Positions 18,589-25,868 of a stretch of DNA of 64,000 nt are shown here, in pieces. Under the pieces are notes generated by a model that was given only the letters and a program-made list of their open reading frames with translations, was not told the origin of the DNA and did not search any database. Where the stretch lies: the NCBI RefSeq assembly GCF_040675465.1, contig NZ_JBFAPA010000001.1, positions 372,001 through 436,000 on the forward strand, read 5' to 3'. A program made the position numbers and the translations under genes. The stretch's first letter is position 1, and every line of letters begins with the position of its first letter. Source of the DNA: Kibdelosporangium sp040675465 (GTDB lineage Bacteria; Actinomycetota; Actinomycetes; Mycobacteriales; Pseudonocardiaceae).

Positions 18589-19611
18589 ATGTTTCGACTG
18601 TCACGCCGCTTGACGACCAGACGGGCCGTCGCCGCGATCCTGGGCGCCGCGGGCATCCTCGCCTCGGTGGCCGGCTGCGGGATGCTCGGTGGCTCGAGCG
18701 ACGACAACAAAGCCGGCGGGAACGGCGCGGGCGGGCTGGAGCTCACCCACCTCAAGATCGGCGCCATGCCGATCCTGGACGACGCTCCGCTGCAGATCGC
18801 GGCCCAGAAGGGCTACTTCAAGGACGAGGGCCTGGACGTCACGCTGGAGCCCGTCACGGGTGCCGCGACGGCCATCCCGAAGCTGATCTCCGGCGACCTG
18901 CAGGTCACCTTCGGCGCCTACGTCCCGATCCTGCAGGCACAGGCCAAGGGCACCGGCGACTTCAAGTTCGTCGCCGACAGCTACCAGACCGCCGACAACA
19001 TCTTCGTGATCATGGTCAAGGCCGGGTCGGCGATCAAGTCGCCGAAGGACCTGGCGGGCAGGACCATCGCCACGAACACCAAGAACAGCATCACCGACCT
19101 GCTGGCCAAGTCCGCGATGGACACCGCCGGCGTGGACTCGAAAACCGTCAAGTGGGTCGAGTTCCCGTTCCCGGACATGGCCGCGAAGTTGCAGGCGGGC
19201 GACATCGACGCCGCGGTGATCAACGAGCCGTTCATCACCGCGGCCCAGCGCAACAACGGCGCGGTGTCGCTGCTGGACATCGCCACCGGCCCGACCGCGA
19301 ACTTCCCGCTGTCCGGGTACACCACGACCGCGAAGTTCGCGCAGGACAACCCGAAGACCGTCGAGGCCGTCCGCAGGGCGATCGTCCGCGCCGCGGGTGA
19401 GGCCGCCAACCGCGCGGTGGTCGAGGAGTCGGTCATCAAGTACGCCAAGATCGACAAGGACATCGCCGCGCTGGTCCGGCTGGGCACGTTCCCGACCAGC
19501 CTGGACCGCAACCGGCTGCAGCGCACGGTCGACCTGATGAAGAAGTACGACCTGCTGACCAAGGACATCAACATCGACTCGATGATCATCGCGCCGGCGA
19601 CGACCGGCTAG
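18589..19611 (+). CDS. ABC substrate-binding lipoprotein, NMT1/SsuA-like (copy C)
   Basis: Binding protein of 340 residues, tandem duplicate of copy B. It has a basic N-terminus, a hydrophobic stretch and a lipobox (VAGCG), then the same core motifs (GAMPILDDAPLQIAAQKG; GDIDAAVINEPFI). Differences from copy B cluster in the segment after INEPFI (TAAQRNNGAVSLLDIATG), which could tune ligand choice. The ATG is placed 12 bases after GAGG, as in copy B. No permease accompanies it, so it probably delivers to the importer at 13123-15598. Confidence 0.9.
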   Translation: MFRLSRRLTTRRAVAAILGAAGILASVAGCGMLGGSSDDNKAGGNGAGGLELTHLKIGAMPILDDAPLQIAAQKGYFKDEGLDVTLEPVTGAATAIPKLISGDLQVTFGAYVPILQAQAKGTGDFKFVADSYQTADNIFVIMVKAGSAIKSPKDLAGRTIATNTKNSITDLLAKSAMDTAGVDSKTVKWVEFPFPDMAAKLQAGDIDAAVINEPFITAAQRNNGAVSLLDIATGPTANFPLSGYTTTAKFAQDNPKTVEAVRRAIVRAAGEAANRAVVEESVIKYAKIDKDIAALVRLGTFPTSLDRNRLQRTVDLMKKYDLLTKDINIDSMIIAPATTG

Positions 19612-19626
19612 TCTGTTTCGTACGAG

Positions 19627-19655
19627 AGCCCCGGCCGGTCGGCCGGGGCTTTTCG
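19627..19655. terminator. Terminator between binding protein C and the LppU-like gene
   Basis: AGCCCCGGCC and GGCCGGGGCT form a perfect 10-bp stem with the loop GGTC, followed by TTTTCGTTT on the plus strand. It ends the plus-strand lipoprotein gene and lies just past the stop of the convergent membrane protein. Confidence 0.88.
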
Positions 19656-19657
19656 TT

Positions 19658-20197
19658 TCAGGGCTTGGTGGTCAGGCAGATCGTGGTCGGTGGCTCGAGG
19701 TAGGTGGCCACCACGTTGCCCGGTTCGCACGCTTTTGTGTCCACTGTGCCCGGTAAGACCTTCACGATCCGGTACTCCGCCGAGGGTCCGCAGGGCACGC
19801 GCTCGTGTGTCCTATTGCGACCGACGGTCTCGGTGCGCAGGCAGTCGCCCTCCTTGGCGTTGAGCATCAGGCACAGTTTCATCGAACTGCCGCTGGTCAG
19901 CTGCGTGTACTCCCCTGCCGGGCACAGACCCGTTGCGCTGTCGAGCTTTTTGGCGACCTTGTAGACCGCGTCGGTGGATCCGCAGTCGACCCGGTCGATC
20001 TGGGCGTCCGCCGCGGACACGATCTTGATGCAGTCGCCCTCGCCGACGTCGATCGTGCCGCGGTCGTCACTGGACACCGCGTACACGATCAGGCCGGTGA
20101 TCGCCGCGACCACAACGCCCAGAACGATCTTCGACACGGCACTGCCGCGCGCGGGCCGGTCGCCCGGCTCGGCCGCTGGCGTGGTTGGCTCCGTCAT
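19658..20197 (-). CDS. Membrane-anchored LppU/SCO3897-like protein, 179 aa
   Basis: Function unknown. Residues 1-20 are a proline-rich cytoplasmic tail, and a single membrane segment follows (KIVLGVVVAAITGLIVYAV, about 23-41). The external part has six or more cysteines in the pattern GEGDCIKI...DCGS...GLCPAGE...LCLML...GDCLRTE...VPCG, an arrangement of repeated disulfide-like pairs seen in LppU-type proteins. The ATG start is after an AAAGGG site. It diverges from the XPB helicase with about 130 bp between them. Confidence 0.75.
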   Translation of the reverse strand: MTEPTTPAAEPGDRPARGSAVSKIVLGVVVAAITGLIVYAVSSDDRGTIDVGEGDCIKIVSAADAQIDRVDCGSTDAVYKVAKKLDSATGLCPAGEYTQLTSGSSMKLCLMLNAKEGDCLRTETVGRNRTHERVPCGPSAEYRIVKVLPGTVDTKACEPGNVVATYLEPPTTICLTTKP

Positions 20198-20331
20198 CGA
20201 ACACCCTTTTCCCCGGTCAGCCTGGGAAACGGTAAGCGACTGCGGGCTGTAACCCTTCGTGGGGTCTTTCGTGTTTTTTGTGTTCCATCCGGGTGTTGGC
20301 ACACTGGGTGGGAACGACCAGAGGAGTGTTA

Positions 20332-21993
20332 GTGACCGACGGCCCACTCATCGTGCAGTCCGACAAGACGCTGCTGCTCGAGATCGATCACCCCCAGTCC
20401 GACCAGGCCAGGATGGCCATCGCGCCGTTCGCCGAGCTGGAGCGCGCCCCGGAGCACGTGCACACCTATCGGGTGACGCCGTTGGCGCTGTGGAACGCAC
20501 GCGCGGCCGGTCACGACGCGGAGCAGGTCGTCGACGCGCTGTCGCGGTTCTCCCGGTACCCGGTGCCGCAGCCGTTGCTGATCGACGTCGTGGACACGAT
20601 GGGCCGGTTCGGGCGGCTGCAGCTGATGCAGAACCCGGCGCACGGCCTGGTGCTCAACGCGCTGGACCGCGCGGTGCTGGAAGAGGTGCTGCGCAACAAG
20701 AAGATCGCGCCGATGCTGGGTACCCGGATCGACGACGACACCGTGATCGTGCACCCGAGCGAGCGGGGGCGGCTCAAGCAGGCGCTGCTGAAGGTCGGCT
20801 GGCCGGCCGAGGACCTCGCCGGGTACGTCGACGGCGAGCACCACCCGATCGCGCTGGACGAGAAGGACTGGCAGCTGCGCGACTACCAGCGCCAGGCCGC
20901 GCAGACGTTCTGGGCCGGCGGGTCCGGTGTGGTGGTTCTGCCTTGTGGCGCGGGCAAGACGCTGGTGGGCGCGGCCGCGATGGCCGAGGCGCAGGCGACC
21001 ACGTTGATCCTGGTGACGAACACCGTGGCCGGGCGGCAGTGGAAGCGTGAGCTGATCGCGCGGACGTCGCTGACCGAGGAGGAGATCGGCGAGTACTCGG
21101 GTGAGCGCAAGGAGATCCGGCCGGTCACCATCGCGACCTACCAGGTGATCACCCGCAAGACCCGCGGCGAGTACCGGCATCTGGAGCTGTTCGACTCCCG
21201 GGACTGGGGCCTGATCGTCTACGACGAGGTGCACCTGTTGCCCGCGCCGGTGTTCCGGATGACCGCCGACCTCCAGTCACGGCGCCGCTTGGGGCTGACT
21301 GCGACGCTGGTGCGCGAGGACGGGCGCGAGGGTGATGTGTTCTCGCTGATCGGCCCGAAGCGCTACGACGTGCCGTGGCGGGACATCGAGGCCCAGGGCT
21401 GGATCGCGCCCGCCGAGTGCGTCGAGGTCCGCGTGACCCTCACGGACAGCGAGCGGCTGCAGTACGCCACCGCCGAACCCGAGGAGCGCTACAAGATCTG
21501 CTCCACCGCGCACACCAAAGCGGCCGTGGTCCGTGGCATCCTCGCAAAACACCCAGGCGAACCCGCGCTGGTGATCGGCGCATACCTCGACCAGCTGCAC
21601 GAACTGGGCGAGGAGCTGAACGCGCCGATCGTCGAGGGCTCGACCAAGACCAGGGAACGCGAGCAGCTGTTCGACGCGTTCCGCAACGGCGAACTGCCGA
21701 CCCTCGTGGTGTCCAAGGTCGCGAACTTCTCGATCGACCTGCCCGAGGCCTCGGTGGCGGTGCAGGTGTCGGGCACGTTCGGGTCACGCCAGGAAGAAGC
21801 TCAGCGCCTCGGCAGGCTGTTGCGCCCCAAGGGCGACGGCCGCCAAGCGCACTTCTACTCGGTCGTCTCCCGCGACACCCTCGACACCGAATACGCCGCC
21901 CACCGCCAGCGTTTCCTGGCCGAACAGGGCTATGCCTACACGATCGTCGACGCCGACGACCTCCTCGGCCCGCCCATCCCCGAGGTGAGCTGA
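20332..21993 (+). CDS. DNA repair helicase XPB (Ercc3-like), 553 aa
   Basis: Superfamily 2 3'-5' DNA helicase. An N-terminal XPB damage-recognition-like domain covers about residues 1-150. Motif I is LPCGAGKT near 203, motif II is YDEVHLL, motif III is LGLTATL, and the C-terminal RecA domain has motif VI in QEEAQRLGRLLRPKG. Family members unwind damaged or promoter DNA; the bacterial protein's precise repair role is not settled. The GTG start follows GAGGAG. Its usual neighbour, the helicase-associated protein, is at 346-2625. Confidence 0.94.
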   Translation: MTDGPLIVQSDKTLLLEIDHPQSDQARMAIAPFAELERAPEHVHTYRVTPLALWNARAAGHDAEQVVDALSRFSRYPVPQPLLIDVVDTMGRFGRLQLMQNPAHGLVLNALDRAVLEEVLRNKKIAPMLGTRIDDDTVIVHPSERGRLKQALLKVGWPAEDLAGYVDGEHHPIALDEKDWQLRDYQRQAAQTFWAGGSGVVVLPCGAGKTLVGAAAMAEAQATTLILVTNTVAGRQWKRELIARTSLTEEEIGEYSGERKEIRPVTIATYQVITRKTRGEYRHLELFDSRDWGLIVYDEVHLLPAPVFRMTADLQSRRRLGLTATLVREDGREGDVFSLIGPKRYDVPWRDIEAQGWIAPAECVEVRVTLTDSERLQYATAEPEERYKICSTAHTKAAVVRGILAKHPGEPALVIGAYLDQLHELGEELNAPIVEGSTKTREREQLFDAFRNGELPTLVVSKVANFSIDLPEASVAVQVSGTFGSRQEEAQRLGRLLRPKGDGRQAHFYSVVSRDTLDTEYAAHRQRFLAEQGYAYTIVDADDLLGPPIPEVS

Positions 21994-22128
21994 CACCAGG
22001 CATCCGGACGGTGTGGGGGCCGAAGGCGAGCATCTGCCACACCTCCTGACGGCCACCAGCACCGCTCGTCCCGCGCGACGCCCCGAAGGGTGAATCGTGG
22101 TTGTCAGACCCCTCCGCTAGGGTTATCT

Positions 22129-22144
22129 TCGAACACACGTTCGA
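22129..22144. promoter_or_regulatory. LexA/SOS box
   Basis: TCGAAC-ACAC-GTTCGA is an exact match to the actinobacterial SOS-box consensus TCGAAC-N4-GTTCGA. It ends 16 bases before the ATG of the DUF4253 gene, which puts that gene and possibly its downstream neighbour under LexA control. Confidence 0.85.
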
Positions 22145-22160
22145 ACGGTGAGGGGTACTC

Positions 22161-22733
22161 ATGACCGCGTTGTCGATCGAGCCGGCGGCCTCCCTGGGGT
22201 ACTGGCACGGCGAGATTTGGTTGACCGACCAGGTGCTGACCGACCCGCACGCGTATCTCGACCGGGTCGCCGAGTACCCGCGCACCCATCTGTGGCCGGT
22301 GCTCGTGCCGCAGGACGGCCTGGGCCTGCCGCCCGAGGCCGCGTTCCAGCCCGAGCCGGCCCGCCGCGCCGTCGACCGGCACGACCCCCAGGCCGAGGCC
22401 GGTATCTCCGGCGCGGTGCTGGTGGCCAACAAGCGTCCGTCCTACCGCCTCGGCCTGGTCGAGGCGGGCCGCCCTGCCGACGTTCCGGCCCGCCTCGGCC
22501 GTCCTGGCCTGTCCGCGATCCTGCGCAGCTGGGAGGACCGGTTCGGCGCCACCCTCGTGGTGCTGGGCGCTCGCGAGATGATGCTGTCGGTGTCGGCGCC
22601 GCCGACCGAGCTGCACCACGCGCTGGTGGTGGCGAACGAGCACCGGTCGTTCTGCCCGCGCCTGCCCGGCACGCTGCCGCAGCTGTCGCGGGGGCTGATC
22701 CGGATGCGCCGCTGGCACTTCCGCTGGCGCTGA
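22161..22733 (+). CDS. DUF4253 domain protein, candidate SOS gene
   Basis: A 190-residue cytoplasmic protein of unknown biochemical function. The C-terminal 110 residues (SYRLGLVEAGRPADVPARLG; LRSWEDRFGATLVVLGAREM; ELHHALVVANEHRSFCP) match the DUF4253 pattern, which carries an almost invariant WE-RFGA. The ATG follows GGTGAGGGG. A perfect LexA box lies 16 bases upstream, so DNA damage should induce it. The next gene begins 15 bp after its stop on the same strand. Confidence 0.85.
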   Translation: MTALSIEPAASLGYWHGEIWLTDQVLTDPHAYLDRVAEYPRTHLWPVLVPQDGLGLPPEAAFQPEPARRAVDRHDPQAEAGISGAVLVANKRPSYRLGLVEAGRPADVPARLGRPGLSAILRSWEDRFGATLVVLGAREMMLSVSAPPTELHHALVVANEHRSFCPRLPGTLPQLSRGLIRMRRWHFRWR

Positions 22734-22747
22734 CCCACACTGCCGGA

Positions 22748-23161
22748 GTGTCTCGATGGACCTGCCCCGCCTGTGACCGGGAGTTCGGCCGCGCCAACCA
22801 GTCGCACGTCTGTGTTCCCGGTTGCACCCCCGCGGAGACCTTCGCGGGCCACAACCCGGTGTACCCCGAGATCTACGCGGAGATCATGGCTCACCTGGAG
22901 TCCCTTGGACCGGTGCACGCGGACGCGGTGAAGGTCGGCGTCTTCCTGAAGTCCACCCGCAAACTCGCCGAGATCCGGCCGAAAGCGCGCTCCCTCACGA
23001 TGTGGCTCGCTCTCCCGCACGCGGTCGTCAGTCCGCGGATCACCCGTCAGGAACGGACCTCCGCGGACACCGTGTACCACGTCCTCAAGCTGCACTCAGT
23101 ATCCGATGTGGACGAAGAGCTCCGCGAATGGCTCACCATCGCCTACGACTTCGCCACCTGA
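22748..23161 (+). CDS. DUF5655 domain protein with N-terminal zinc finger
   Basis: A 137-residue protein starting at GTG. The N-terminus is a short Cys/His cluster (CPACDREFGRANQSHVC) that could bind zinc. It is followed by a DUF5655-type domain with VHADAVKVGVFLKSTRKLAEIRPKA..MWLALP, a family often found in nucleic-acid-related proteins but with no defined activity. It is 15 bp downstream of the LexA-preceded gene and may be in the same transcript. The stop is only four bases from that of the convergent CapA gene. Confidence 0.8.
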   Translation: MSRWTCPACDREFGRANQSHVCVPGCTPAETFAGHNPVYPEIYAEIMAHLESLGPVHADAVKVGVFLKSTRKLAEIRPKARSLTMWLALPHAVVSPRITRQERTSADTVYHVLKLHSVSDVDEELREWLTIAYDFAT

Positions 23162-23165
23162 GAAC

Positions 23166-24326
23166 TCAGCCGCCGGGCCGGGTGAGGCCCTGGGCGCTGG
23201 CGCCGCGGCTGAGCACGATCTCGTCGGTGCGCTGCAGAGTCTCCGCGCGGCGGGCGGGCGGGCCGACATTCGGCTGCGACAAATCGAGCAGGCGAATGGG
23301 CGGACCCAGATCGATCAGGATCGGCAGATAGTCCGCCTTGTCGACCGACCAGGCATTTCCGTTGCGGGTGAAGTGGAAACGGGCGATCACGCCTTCCTCG
23401 GTGATGCCTTTCGGCTCGGAGTGGCGGGCGATCTCGTTGCCCATCCCGTAGGCGACCCATTTGCCGTTGATCTTCTCGAACGGCTGCACGACGTGCGCGT
23501 GGTGGCCGATGATCAGGTCGATGTTGGGGTCGTTCAGCAGTTTCTTGGCCAGGTTCTTCTGCTCGGTGGTCGGTTCCTGGACGTACTCGGTGCCCCAGTG
23601 CAGGCTGGCGATCACGACCTGGGCGCCGGCCGCGCGGGCGGCTTTCGCGGCCGCGATGATGTCCTCGGCGTCGATGGTGTTGGCGAGCCAGGGTTTGTCG
23701 GCGGGCAGTTTCTTGCCGTTGAAGCCGAAGGCGAACGAGATGTGGCCGACCTTCACGCCGTGCACCTCGATGATCAGCGGCCTTTTCGCCTCCTGTTCGG
23801 AACGCGCCGAACCGGTGTGTTTGATGCCCGCCGCGTCGAGTGCGTCCAGCGTCCGTTTCACACCGTCCGAGCCCTGGTCGATCGTGTGATTGGACGCGGT
23901 CGAACAATCGTCGTAACCGATGTCCTTCAGCGCGTCGACGATCTCCGGCGGCGCACTGAACTCCGGATAGCCCTTGAACGGGCCGGCGGCGTCCGCCAAT
24001 GGCGTTTCCAGGTGACAGATCGCCAGATCGGCGGCGCCGACCGTGGCCTTCACCCCGGCCAGGATCTTGCGGTAGTCCCGCTTCCCGCCGCCATCCTCCG
24101 TCGCCTGGTCGGTCAACGCGGGATGGATCAGCACATCGCCGCTCGCGACCACGGTGAACCCGTTGTCGGACGCGGGCGGCGGCGAGTTGAGCTGCTGCTG
24201 TGCCGGCGGCGGGGCGAGCCCGGTCGGCACGGAGATAGGCGGTTGCGAACCGTCACTCGTCGCGCACCCAGCGACAAGTGTGGCCGCGGACAAACTCGCG
24301 AGCAGGAGCCGGCGCATGCGCGTCAT
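23166..24326 (-). CDS. CapA-family lipoprotein (PGA_cap metallophosphatase fold), 386 aa
   Basis: Secreted lipoprotein with lipobox (VAGC near residue 20), a proline-rich linker, then a CapA/PgsA domain of the calcineurin-like fold. Metal-ligand motifs are seen as SGDVLIHP, CHLETPLAD, ASNHTIDQG and IGHHAHVVQP. In Bacillus the founding member helps make poly-gamma-glutamate, but most single actinobacterial homologues have no shown role, and no capB or capC gene is near. It starts 12 bases after the CoxG-like gene on the same strand and may be the last gene of that transcript. Confidence 0.85.
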   Translation of the reverse strand: MTRMRRLLLASLSAATLVAGCATSDGSQPPISVPTGLAPPPAQQQLNSPPPASDNGFTVVASGDVLIHPALTDQATEDGGGKRDYRKILAGVKATVGAADLAICHLETPLADAAGPFKGYPEFSAPPEIVDALKDIGYDDCSTASNHTIDQGSDGVKRTLDALDAAGIKHTGSARSEQEAKRPLIIEVHGVKVGHISFAFGFNGKKLPADKPWLANTIDAEDIIAAAKAARAAGAQVVIASLHWGTEYVQEPTTEQKNLAKKLLNDPNIDLIIGHHAHVVQPFEKINGKWVAYGMGNEIARHSEPKGITEEGVIARFHFTRNGNAWSVDKADYLPILIDLGPPIRLLDLSQPNVGPPARRAETLQRTDEIVLSRGASAQGLTRPGG

Positions 24327-24338
24327 CCTGCCAGGAGG

Positions 24339-24995
24339 TTATTTCCGCTTGCGGCGGGATAGGAATATCACCAGCAAAAGTCCGAGGATGATCAGCGGCG
24401 CGACCCGTTTGACCACCGAGGAACCGGCGTACTCCAGCAAATCGATCTCGGGCGCCGAAGACACTGGAACAACATGTGGCGCCTTGGCCACAGGCTCCTC
24501 CGCGGGCTCTTCAGTAGCGGGTGCATCATCGGCAGCAGAAGGCGAATCCTGCTCGGGTTCCAGCTGCGCGGCCAGGTTCTGCGCGAAGGTGTCCAGGATC
24601 TTGCCGCCCACCTCGGCGATCAGCCCCCGCCCGAACTGCGCGGGCTTGCCGGTCACCGCGAGCTCCGTGACGACATCGCCGACCGTCGTTCCGTCCGAAG
24701 TGGACAGTGTGACCGTGACGTCCGCGGACGCCGTGCCGTTGCCCCGGGAGTCCTTGCCCGAGGCGTTGATCTTCAGCACGCGGGTGTCTTGATCGGTCGA
24801 GACGAACTCACCAGAACCCTTGTACTGCAACGAGATGGGCCCCATCTTCACTTTCACCGTACCGGCGAACTTGGGGCCGTCGACGCTGGTCAGGGTGGCG
24901 CCGGGCATGCACGGCGCCACCCTTTCCGGATCCAGCAGGGCCTGCCAGACATCGTCGACAGGTGCGTTGACGGTGAACTTGTGTTCCAGCTGCAC
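24339..24995 (-). CDS. CoxG-like SRPBCC protein with C-terminal membrane anchor
   Basis: CoxG proteins recruit the molybdenum hydroxylase to the membrane and its electron acceptor. Residues 1-145 show the SRPBCC/CoxG fold (FTVNAPVDDVWQALLDPERVAPCMPGA; KVKMGPISLQYKG). An acidic linker (about 150-180) follows, and then one membrane segment near the C-terminus (VAPLIILGLLLVIFL) with a basic tail (SRRKRK). It is the last hydroxylase gene of the minus-strand operon, 21 bp after the FAD subunit. Confidence 0.9.
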   Translation of the reverse strand: MQLEHKFTVNAPVDDVWQALLDPERVAPCMPGATLTSVDGPKFAGTVKVKMGPISLQYKGSGEFVSTDQDTRVLKINASGKDSRGNGTASADVTVTLSTSDGTTVGDVVTELAVTGKPAQFGRGLIAEVGGKILDTFAQNLAAQLEPEQDSPSAADDAPATEEPAEEPVAKAPHVVPVSSAPEIDLLEYAGSSVVKRVAPLIILGLLLVIFLSRRKRK

Positions 24996-25016
24996 AGGCC
25001 CAGTCTCCTCGACGAC

Positions 25017-25868
25017 TCAGCCGATGGCGGCGGTGACGGCCCGCCCGGTGAGCACCCGCGCCAAGTGGCTGCGGAACTCGGGACTGGCATCACCGTCCGT
25101 CGTCGGGTTCGTGTTCTCCGCGGCGTGGGCGGCGGCCGCCTTGATGTTCTCGGCCGTCGCCCGCTGGCCCACCAGGGCCTCCTCCACGGTACGCGCCCGC
25201 ACGGGGGTGGACGCCATGTTTGTCAGCCCGATCCTGGCCTCGGCGATGGTGTCGCCGTCGGTGCGGACCGCCGCCGCGACCGAGACCACCGACCAGGCCT
25301 GCGCCGAGATGCTGAACTTCTCATAGTGCGCGTGCCACCCGGTGTACTTGGGCAGCCGGATCTCCACGAGCAGCTCGGCCGGGGACAGCGCCGTGGTGAA
25401 GTAGTCGGTGAAGAACTCGGCCGCCGGCACGGTCCGCCTGCCGTCCATCCCGGCCACCACCATCTCCGCGTCCAGCGCCAGCGCCGGGGCGAGCAGGTCG
25501 CCCGCGGGGTCGGCGTGTGCGAGCGACCCACCGAACGTGCCGCGATGACGCACCTGCGGGTCGGCCACGGTGGCCGTCGCCAGGCTGATCAGCTGCAGGT
25601 GGGTCTGCACCAGCGGGTCACGCTGGACGTCGTAGTGCGTGGTCATCGCGCCGATCACGATGGCGTCGCCGTCCTCGCGGATCCCGCGCAGCTCGGCGAT
25701 CCGGCCGATGTCGATGACCTTGGCGGGCGCGGCGAGCCGCATCCGCAGCACCGGCAGCAGGCTCTGGCCGCCGGCCAGCACCTTGCCGTCGTCGCCGGCG
25801 TCCGCCAGCTCCCGCACCGCATCGTCCACTGTGGCCGGTGCGACGTAGTCGAACTGCGCCGGGATCAC
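25017..25868 (-). CDS. Molybdenum hydroxylase FAD-binding (medium) subunit, CoxM-like
   Basis: FAD subunit of 283 residues that passes electrons from the iron-sulfur subunit onward. FAD motifs are AGGQSLLPVLRMRLA near residue 33 and TVADPQVRHRGTFGGSLAHADPAGD near 100. The GTG start is preceded by GGGAGG and overlaps the stop of the large subunit by four bases, so the pair is translationally coupled. Motif spacing and length are normal for CoxM/XdhB-type proteins. Confidence 0.93.
   Translation of the reverse strand: MIPAQFDYVAPATVDDAVRELADAGDDGKVLAGGQSLLPVLRMRLAAPAKVIDIGRIAELRGIREDGDAIVIGAMTTHYDVQRDPLVQTHLQLISLATATVADPQVRHRGTFGGSLAHADPAGDLLAPALALDAEMVVAGMDGRRTVPAAEFFTDYFTTALSPAELLVEIRLPKYTGWHAHYEKFSISAQAWSVVSVAAAVRTDGDTIAEARIGLTNMASTPVRARTVEEALVGQRATAENIKAAAAHAAENTNPTTDGDASPEFRSHLARVLTGRAVTAAIG

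Noticed and set aside
17372..19611. An inactivating duplication in binding protein B or C
   Set aside because: Both frames are intact, both lipoboxes are present, and the differences are conservative, so neither is a pseudogene.
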